Origin: Eublepharis macularius
Lineage: Eukaryota; Chordata; Lepidosauria; Squamata; Eublepharidae
DNA: 64,000 bases
NCBI RefSeq assembly: GCF_028583425.1
Contig: NC_072794.1
Coordinates: 32,051,232-32,115,231 of the forward strand
Direction of reading: 5' to 3'
Under the pieces are notes generated by a model. The model was not told the origin of the DNA and searched no databases. It worked only from the letters and a program-made list of their open reading frames with translations. Below are positions 57,841-64,000 of this stretch, piece after piece; position 1 is the first letter of the stretch; every line of letters begins with the position of its first letter. A program made the position numbers and the translations under genes.

Positions 57841-59740
57841 CCGTCTTATGGTTGTTAAATATGATATTTACATATTGTAAATGGTTGCATGAAGTAAAAG
57901 TGTGAAGAGTTTTCTGCTGGAAAAGTCGTAACATCTTCATCAAGTTTTTGGAGTAGGGTAAAATCTCAAAAATAATATTGGACAACAAATAACACTGAAG
58001 TAAAAATGGCTAGGAATGGATTTAATGCTATAATTGTAAGCAAAGGGGTGGTTTCTATTTAGCAGCTATTCAGCTATCATTCATGTGTTTACTTTCAATC
58101 TAAAACTTGATGTCTTAATTCTGTTTTTTTTTTTTTACCATGACTTTTAAAATTTCGTACACACACACACTGTTCAGTGCGGGGAAAAGATGCCATTCAT
58201 AGGACACGAGCAAGATGTAATTTGTGTGCTTAATTTGGGGAAGGAAATGTTGAAAATTAAAGCCCAGCAAGAAGATCTTATCCTCACAGGTCTTTATACT
58301 GTGTTACCAAGCTATATTGCTTACCCATAGCAATGTATATTTCTTGTTTCAGTTTCACAGTCAGAGAGTGATGTGACTCCTTTGATTAGATAAACAGAAT
58401 GCCACGTTCTTCTTGGACTGTACCATTTCAGGCTGCAAGGGGAGGGCCACTGAATTTCAATGGTCCCCATTCAAGCAAAAATCTCACACCTCCCTGCATA
58501 TAAAAATTAGCATAACTTTCTCCCATACTAAGGTTCTAGATGCAAAAAGCTAGAGTTGTTTTTATAGCAAATGTTCAAAAGTCTCAAACCCTAGGAGATT
58601 TATATGTGCAATGGTAGTTTTTCTAGTACCTTGGTTCTGAGTCGATTAGAGAAAATCACCCTACATGTACAGTATGGTCTAGGAAAAGTTTTACCACATC
58701 TTTCAGCTGACTGCATAAATGGATCTAAAGGTTGGTCTCTGAGTTCCTTTTGTATGTGGAAACCACTAGTAATAGATTCTTACTGATGATGTGTTACTGT
58801 TGCTGCCCTATTGGGTAAGGGCAGGTTATATACTTCCACATTTGGTGGAACAAATTCAGCTATGTAACATACCTTGGTTAATATAGTCAGTTGTTGCTAT
58901 ATTTGTCCTTGAGAAAAGGGTTATAAAACAGGAAAGGCAGCATCTTTTATTAGATCAACTTTTGTTAGAGTAAAAAAAAACCTGCAAATGTTTGGGTTAT
59001 GTCTCTCAAAATATGTTGGGTTTTATTTGGTTATGAATAAATGTCTCTGCAACCTTCTACAGACAGTGTGTGTAAAGTAGTTTGGTATTAGGCAGACACA
59101 GGGACCCAAAAATGTTCTGTTTGTATGGATTTCATTAGGGGAACATCTGGAAATTTGCTATCAAGAGCATCAAAAGAGGTATGTTGTGCTCCATGCACTG
59201 AGACAGGTAAAATCAATGGACTCAAGTCATAATCCAATACATACATACTGTATTATCATGGATCAAAAGCAACTTGGGGGAGTGGCAATTTTCTACAAGG
59301 AAAGCAGTCCAAGGGGAGAAAGGGTTAACTAGCCTTTTGCTATTGCACTGTTCTTTCTCTTTTAAATCAGAGCCCAAGCAGCTACTCAGCACACAGTTTT
59401 TCAAAGCTGACAAAAAAAGAATCACAGCACTACGGAATTTGCTCTCTTCTTAGAAAAGTGGCCTATATTCAGATGGGGGGGGTACTCTGCATGGTAATAA
59501 AAAGATGCCAAGACAACCTAATTATGTGCCAGGAAAAGCTTACATTCTAAAGTGTGTGGTGCTTCTTTTGTATCATTTACACTGCTTCCGCTGGCATTTG
59601 GGAAGCACAGAAAACTATGTTCTGAAGTCCTGCTCTCAAGACACTGGACACCCTGGTGAGCTCCTTCTTGCTTCTGAGACTTTATGAGTCAGTGCCTACA
59701 CAATCAGGCCTGTCTTCGTAACTTTAAGGTCTAGAAATAC
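57841..59740. other. non-coding sequence, nothing recognised
   Basis: No gene or repeat family identified. Confidence 0.35.
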
Positions 59741-59746
59741 TTGAGC

Positions 59747-59820
59747 AGAGCTGACTCAACCATAGAGGCAAACTAGGTGACTGCCTACGGTGCCACAATT
59801 TCAAAGGTACCTGCCTCTGC
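59747..59820 (+). repeat. degenerate end of the cagggccggc hAT-like family
   Basis: cagagctgactcaaccatag and aggcaaactaggtgactgcc parallel the left end of the GC-rich element at 26203 (cagggccggcatgtccacag, aggccaagtaggcggtggcc). Confidence 0.6.
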
Positions 59821-59829
59821 TCAGAATAC

Positions 59830-60545
59830 CAAATCCAAGAGGGGGTGGTCCCAAACAAAATGAAACGAAGCCGAAGAACAGGACCACGTACAAAAGAGTT
59901 TAATTTTCTTGCTATCAAAACTCCAATATAAGGCACAACGAAAAGCCAAAATCAATTTTCTTGCTTTCAGAAACGGGTTTGCCGGCTTGGAAATTAGGCC
60001 CCGTTTCGCACAATGTGCTTTGTCATAAGCCACATGTAAATCAATTATAGTCTGCTACTGCTACTTTTCTCTTAGAAGCTTCTGTTCCCGAATGATTATA
60101 CTTCATGGGGTACAGCCGCCAGCACATTCCGGTGCTGGCGGCTGTAAATTCTAATGCACGCACTGTAAATTCTAATGCACGCACAGCAGGTAGTGCGTGC
60201 ATTAGAATTTACAGCCGCCAGCACCGGAATGTTCTACCAGTGAATTCTCTTTATACATGCCGTGTGCGAAGAAGTGTAGGATGAGGGTTATAATGGGGAG
60301 ATTGATGTGACAGATTTTTGAATGTATATGTGTATCTTTAATAGAGTGGTTGCTCTTGAGGAAGACATCATGAAATCTGTGGATTATAGTCGGCCCCAGA
60401 TTGGGCGTTGGGCGTTGAAAGGATTTTTCCACCAACCTCACCCTCACAGTTTTTTTCTTATTGGAAGAATTCAGTAAATAAAGACACGGAAGAAGAAATA
60501 ACAACGGAGACGGTGTTCGGATAATAGGTTTATTGTACATGGCCG
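59830..60545. repeat. interspersed element containing a large palindrome
   Basis: Words such as tgaaacgaagccgaagaac, cagaaacgggtttgccggct, gttgctcttgaggaagacat and ggatttttccaccaacctca mark a lizard interspersed repeat. The class and exact ends are not resolved. Its centre is the palindrome described separately. Confidence 0.5.
60112..60232. repeat. nested perfect palindromes (cruciform-prone)
   Basis: Two perfect 40-bp inverted arms lie at 60124-60163 and 60193-60232, starting acattccggtgctggcggct on the left. A second hairpin overlaps the left arm: acagccgccagcac at 60112-60125 pairs with gtgctggcggctgt at 60132-60145. A direct 21-bp repeat tgtaaattctaatgcacgca sits in the loop side. Confidence 0.9.
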
Positions 60546-62399
60546 TTCCAGTGGAATTTATTGAGATTAAGAATGGACTGCTGCTGCTATTTTTCTACTG
60601 GAATATGTTTTCATTGAATGTTTATATTGATTGTATATTTATGAACTGTATGATATATAATTGTTATTGATGCACTAAATTAATTTATAGCACTTGCACT
60701 TTAAAAATATAAAAATTCTTATAAAAAATGTTTAAAGTGACTAAGGTTGACTATTGCTTCCTGTGGGTTTTCCCATTCTCGATACACATTTTACTATAAG
60801 CAGAAAAAATTGATACATGTCCAACCCCCCAACCCCCCTGGATGATACAGATTGACAGTAAAGCATATGTTCATATTGATTTATGGTGTGCCATTTCAAC
60901 AAATGAATGTTGAATGGCTGCCTGGGTTTGCTTTGTTTTCTCAAATAATCCCTTGGTTATTTTTTACCCTGGAGTAGTTACCTGAACAGTAAACTCTGTA
61001 ATTGCTACTATCACGACGTGGGTGGAAAAGGTATAGCAGAGGAGCTGAGACATAATTGCTACTAAGAGGTGTAATAGTCACACAGAGAGATTTAAGATGG
61101 AGTAAAAGTTCACCTGCAGGACAGGCTGTATATCTTGTGTCATAATAACACAACAGACACTTTAACCGTATCTATTGGAAAGTGTTTCCTAGGTTACCTC
61201 TCTTGGAAGTTTAATTTCCTTGCCCAAAATCTTGAGTATAAATGTGCTTTCCCACATACAGTTTCAACAGATTTTCCTTGAAGTACAGGTAAAACCTGCA
61301 TTTGTTGCAGTAGACATTTGATGATGTCTTCTGCATTCTGTTAATGGGGAAGAGAACCTCCCCCAAAGATATGGGTGGAGGAAGATTGGGACAAATAGGG
61401 GTGAACAACACATTTGATAATCTCCTCTGCATTCTGTTAATGGGGAATAAAGACTCCCACAAAGTTATGGGTGAAGAAAGATAGGGGAAAATAGCTGCAT
61501 GGGGTTGTATCAAGTCAGTAAAATGCTGCAGGGGGAAGGCTTAAAACCTCGCTTCCCTTGTGCAGCTCTCCTGATTTGAATTCAGGCCCCAAACGCCTGT
61601 TTACATTTTTAAAAAGACAACTCCCCCACCCCCATCCAAATGCTGTAGAGAGCACAGAATTGCCAGCGTCACATCTGGTTTGAGCCTCTCGACAGCATCA
61701 TTTATGGGTGAAAATGCTGTCGCTGTCCTTTACAGTCCGCCTCCCTCATGGTAGCTTGAATAAAGTTAGGTCCCTTGCCCTCCTGGCTGGCTCTGAACTG
61801 TTGAGCTAAAAATACTTTTGATTGGGAAACAATGGCAAGGAGTCCCATGGCACACATGAAAAAGAAAAGATTAACGTTTTATTATGAAGTGAACTTTCAG
61901 CGCCTTTGTTGGGTGGGTGTCTTGAGGTACTTTTTTGGTCGTCTTGGACGATAAGCTCCTTCCTGTTAGTCAGGCGGCTTTCCATTTTGTCTGCCTCGTT
62001 GGGGTCATTCAGATTTAATTATTCAGACAAGTCTACACGCCCAGATAATAGAAGTTTAGCTAACCCTCTCCCTCCTCTTTGTCCGTTTTGGTTAAGAAAA
62101 GAAGAGCGGAGAGGGGGAGGAAAATCCCCCTCCCACATTTCTGTTTTGGCACTTGGTGCCTATCAGGAAACATAAGATAATACACTTCAGAGGGCTTGGA
62201 GGGTCTCGAAATGCCGAGAGATTACTTGCTTGATAACTCTTTCTCTATCTAAAGCTTAGAAAGAGAGAGTTGAAGTTCACAAGCATAAACAGGAAAACCT
62301 GACATCACTCTCCCTCTGTGTGAGTGTGAGAGAGTGTGTGGGAGGAGTTTGTCTGTCTCTGTGTGTCTCCGCACACCACTCACAGCTCTTTGTGGTCAC
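60546..62399. other. presumed flank or intron upstream of the RGL1 exon
   Basis: No repeat of known family recognised. A local duplication around 61316-61345 and 61409-61445 shares gatgatgtcttctgcattct-like words and attctgttaatgggga. Nothing else. Confidence 0.35.
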
Positions 62400-62501
62400 G
62401 ATGAATTGACTGCCGAGAGCGCCGCGCTGCCCAAGGGAGAAGCGGTGCCTCTGGAGTTGAAGGGCGGCATGTGAGAGGATTGTTAAAGCCTTTTTTTGCA
62501 G
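62400..62501 (+). promoter_or_regulatory. RGL1: putative RGL1 5' untranslated region with internal splice acceptor
   Basis: A locally CpG-rich stretch (gccgagagcgccgcgctgcc) precedes a pyrimidine tract and acceptor, tttttttgcag, ending at 62501. It could be 5' untranslated sequence of a transcript starting nearby, or the intron end used when a distant upstream exon is spliced in. The sequence alone does not decide; no TATA box was recognised. Confidence 0.45.
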
Positions 62502-62509
62502 GACCCATC

Positions 62510-62566
62510 ATGCCCTTCCGATGTAGCAAGGAGAAATCTAAGGATGAAACTGCTTTGGAGAGCTAA
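62510..62566 (+). CDS. overlapping upstream ORF before the RGL1 start
   Basis: An ATG at 62510 opens an 18-codon frame (MPFRCSKEKSKDETALES) that ends at TAA 62564-62566. It overlaps the RGL1 start at 62544 in another frame. Both ATGs have A at -3. If transcribed, it could dampen initiation at the main start. Not known to be translated. Confidence 0.35.
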   Translation: MPFRCSKEKSKDETALES

Positions 62567-62570
62567 AATG
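62544..62570 (+). CDS. RGL1: RGL1 first coding exon, short isoform (9 codons)
   Basis: ATG AAA CTG ... translates to MKLLWRAKM, one residue different from the human RGL1 start MKLLWQAKM as I recall it. It is followed directly by a gtaatg donor at 62571, phase 0. RGL1 is a guanine exchange factor for Ral GTPases that binds active Ras-family proteins through its C-terminal RA domain; those domains lie beyond this window. The frame is open upstream for 14 more codons (DPSCPSDVARRNLR) back to the acceptor at 62501, so an upstream exon could extend the N-terminus. Confidence 0.92.
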
Positions 62571-63599
62571 GTAATGGAAGGGTTTTCTTCTTTTTCTACA
62601 GCGGGGGAATTCCTGTTTGGGGAGACTGGATTTACTTTTCTTGTTTGTTTCCCCCCACCCTCGAATTCTGTCTCCAGAGAAGTGTTTCCCTGTCTTCACT
62701 GGGTTTTCTCATAGTGAATTACTGCTTTTAAAAAGATACTGATGTGGAAAGAAATTGAGTTCTGTGTGCATGCATGGTGTTGGAAAGGACAGGAGAAAAA
62801 AATCTGGGGGGGGGGGGAAGCTAGCTGGACAAACTGAGGATATTTTTCTCCCTGGATGAATTGCAAGGAGTGGTGTTTTTTTAAAAAAAACAAACATGTG
62901 CTTTATTTGTTTTAGGATATACCACCCAAGGGGGTTGGATGCAGCACAGGTTTCAAATAAAGTTGCATAAGAGATTAGAATGGTTGTTTCCATGCAAGCC
63001 AGTTCTGACATTTGTAACTTAAAAAAAAAAAGGATGGAAATCTATAAGACATTCTCATGCTTCCATATCCTGCTTTCATACACAAAACCTCTGAAATTAT
63101 TTTGGACCATCACTTCCTAACAGATGAAGAGCGAGTGTAATTTAAATGCCTGTTTGAATGTGATCTGCCTGCCTTCTAATTCATCAAAATTGCAGCCTGC
63201 TTTGCAGTTGAAACTGTAGTGATAATACTTGTTGCGGGGGTTAGTGGCGGGGGGGGGGGGGTTGGATAAAGAAGGGAGTATTTCCTTATGGGAAAAAAGA
63301 CACTGTAAAAATTTGAAATATGTGAAAGTCCTGGAAAAAAATAATACGCTAACTGGAAACTCAGGGTGTCCTCCTGATACCACAGGAAAGGGCAGCTTGC
63401 CAAGAATCTCCCTCTGCTTTGCCTCCATTGAAAAGTTTCTTGCCTTTTGATGCGATTGTTATATTTATTTTGTATAGCTCATCTGTGCATTCAGCTTTTG
63501 GAACAAGCTATGCAGCAGCTGGCCTAGATTTGTGCTTAGTGAGGAAAATATTCTTATTAGTATTTGAAATGGAGTGTTTGTTTTTTCTTCCTGTGGCAG
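62571..63599 (+). other. RGL1: RGL1 intron between first two coding exons
   Basis: 1029 bp, beginning gtaatgg and ending in a pyrimidine-rich ttttttcttcctgtggcag acceptor. It contains G-runs near 62807 and 63247 and no recognised repeat. Confidence 0.85.
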
Positions 63600-63710
63600 A
63601 GCTCAATTCAGGACTGGGGTGAAGAGGTAGAGGAAGGAGCGGTTTACCATGTCACCTTGAAAAGAGTGCAGATTCAACAGGCTGCCAATAAAGGAGCGAG
63701 ATGGCTAGGG
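63600..63710 (+). CDS. RGL1: RGL1 second coding exon (37 codons)
   Basis: Translates to SSIQDWGEEVEEGAVYHVTL followed by KRVQIQQAANKGARWLG, which I recall as identical to human RGL1 residues 10-46. The exon is bounded by a cag acceptor at 63597-63599 and a consensus gtgagt donor at 63711-63716, both phase 0, so it joins the 9-codon exon cleanly. It lies N-terminal to the REM and CDC25-type Ral exchange domains. The next exon is outside the window. Confidence 0.97.
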
Positions 63711-64000
63711 GTGAGTAAAAAAAAAATGCCACACTGGCATCTTGTGCAAATGCTTGGTGGACTTTGGAGTCCTGGTTGAAAGAGCTGAATTCCAAGAGAG
63801 AGCGGCTGTGCTGTAAACCGTGCCAAAGCCTGGTTTTAACATCAAAATTTTCGCAAGACTTCTTTTGTACTTGAGTTATTCATCTCTTGTATGAGACATG
63901 AGACTTAAGGGCTTTCGTTGCTGTAGTTTCAGTGCCTCACTCCTCCCACCAGGCCCATTGTAGTATGTTTAAGGGATTTAAGTTTCTGATGCTTTTGCCT
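63711..64000 (+). other. RGL1: start of next RGL1 intron
   Basis: Begins with the gtgagt donor; no further coding similarity up to the window end. Confidence 0.8.

Overview
This is a stretch of vertebrate chromosome, almost certainly from a squamate reptile (lizard or gecko grade; species not determinable). Two host genes can be read by eye. The first is APOBEC4, on the minus strand near the left end. The second is the start of RGL1 on the plus strand at the right end, as a nine-codon first coding exon and a 37-codon second exon. The rest is non-coding and rich in interspersed repeats typical of lizards: tRNA-derived SINEs, 5S rRNA-derived SINEs, reptile L1 LINE fragments and many short non-autonomous DNA transposons.

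From memory, human APOBEC4 lies antisense inside the first intron of the long RGL1 transcript. The same order and orientation here (APOBEC4 minus, RGL1 exons plus, about 59 kb apart) suggests that most of the window is the first RGL1 intron, or the region upstream of an internal RGL1 promoter. The first exon of the long transcript would then lie left of position 1. I could not locate APOBEC4 exon 1.

Layout: 0-4 kb, SINEs and APOBEC4. 5.8-11.7 kb, SINEs with nested insertions and a 633-bp inverted-repeat element. 12.5-14.6 kb, a 50-51 bp minisatellite organised into a roughly 600-bp higher-order repeat. 14.6-19.6 kb, no repeat recognised. 19.6-20.6 kb, an L1 3' end. 21-35 kb, dense DNA-transposon-like elements, including a three-deep nest at 26 kb. 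37-44 kb, a SINE, a hAT element and a 2.4-kb L1 relic. 44-50 kb, two copies of one hAT family, a 5S SINE and a short L1 with an intact target duplication. 50-60 kb, SINEs, hAT-like repeats, a dispersed 207-bp duplication and a cruciform-forming palindrome. 62.4-63.7 kb, RGL1.

The most noteworthy host-gene observation is a TAA codon in APOBEC4. It would cut the protein to 329 residues, yet the same frame continues for 33 more codons that line up without gaps with the human lysine-rich C-terminus. I found no unknown multi-gene system. The other notable content is the layering of mobile elements, several of which keep exact target-site duplications that allow the class to be inferred.
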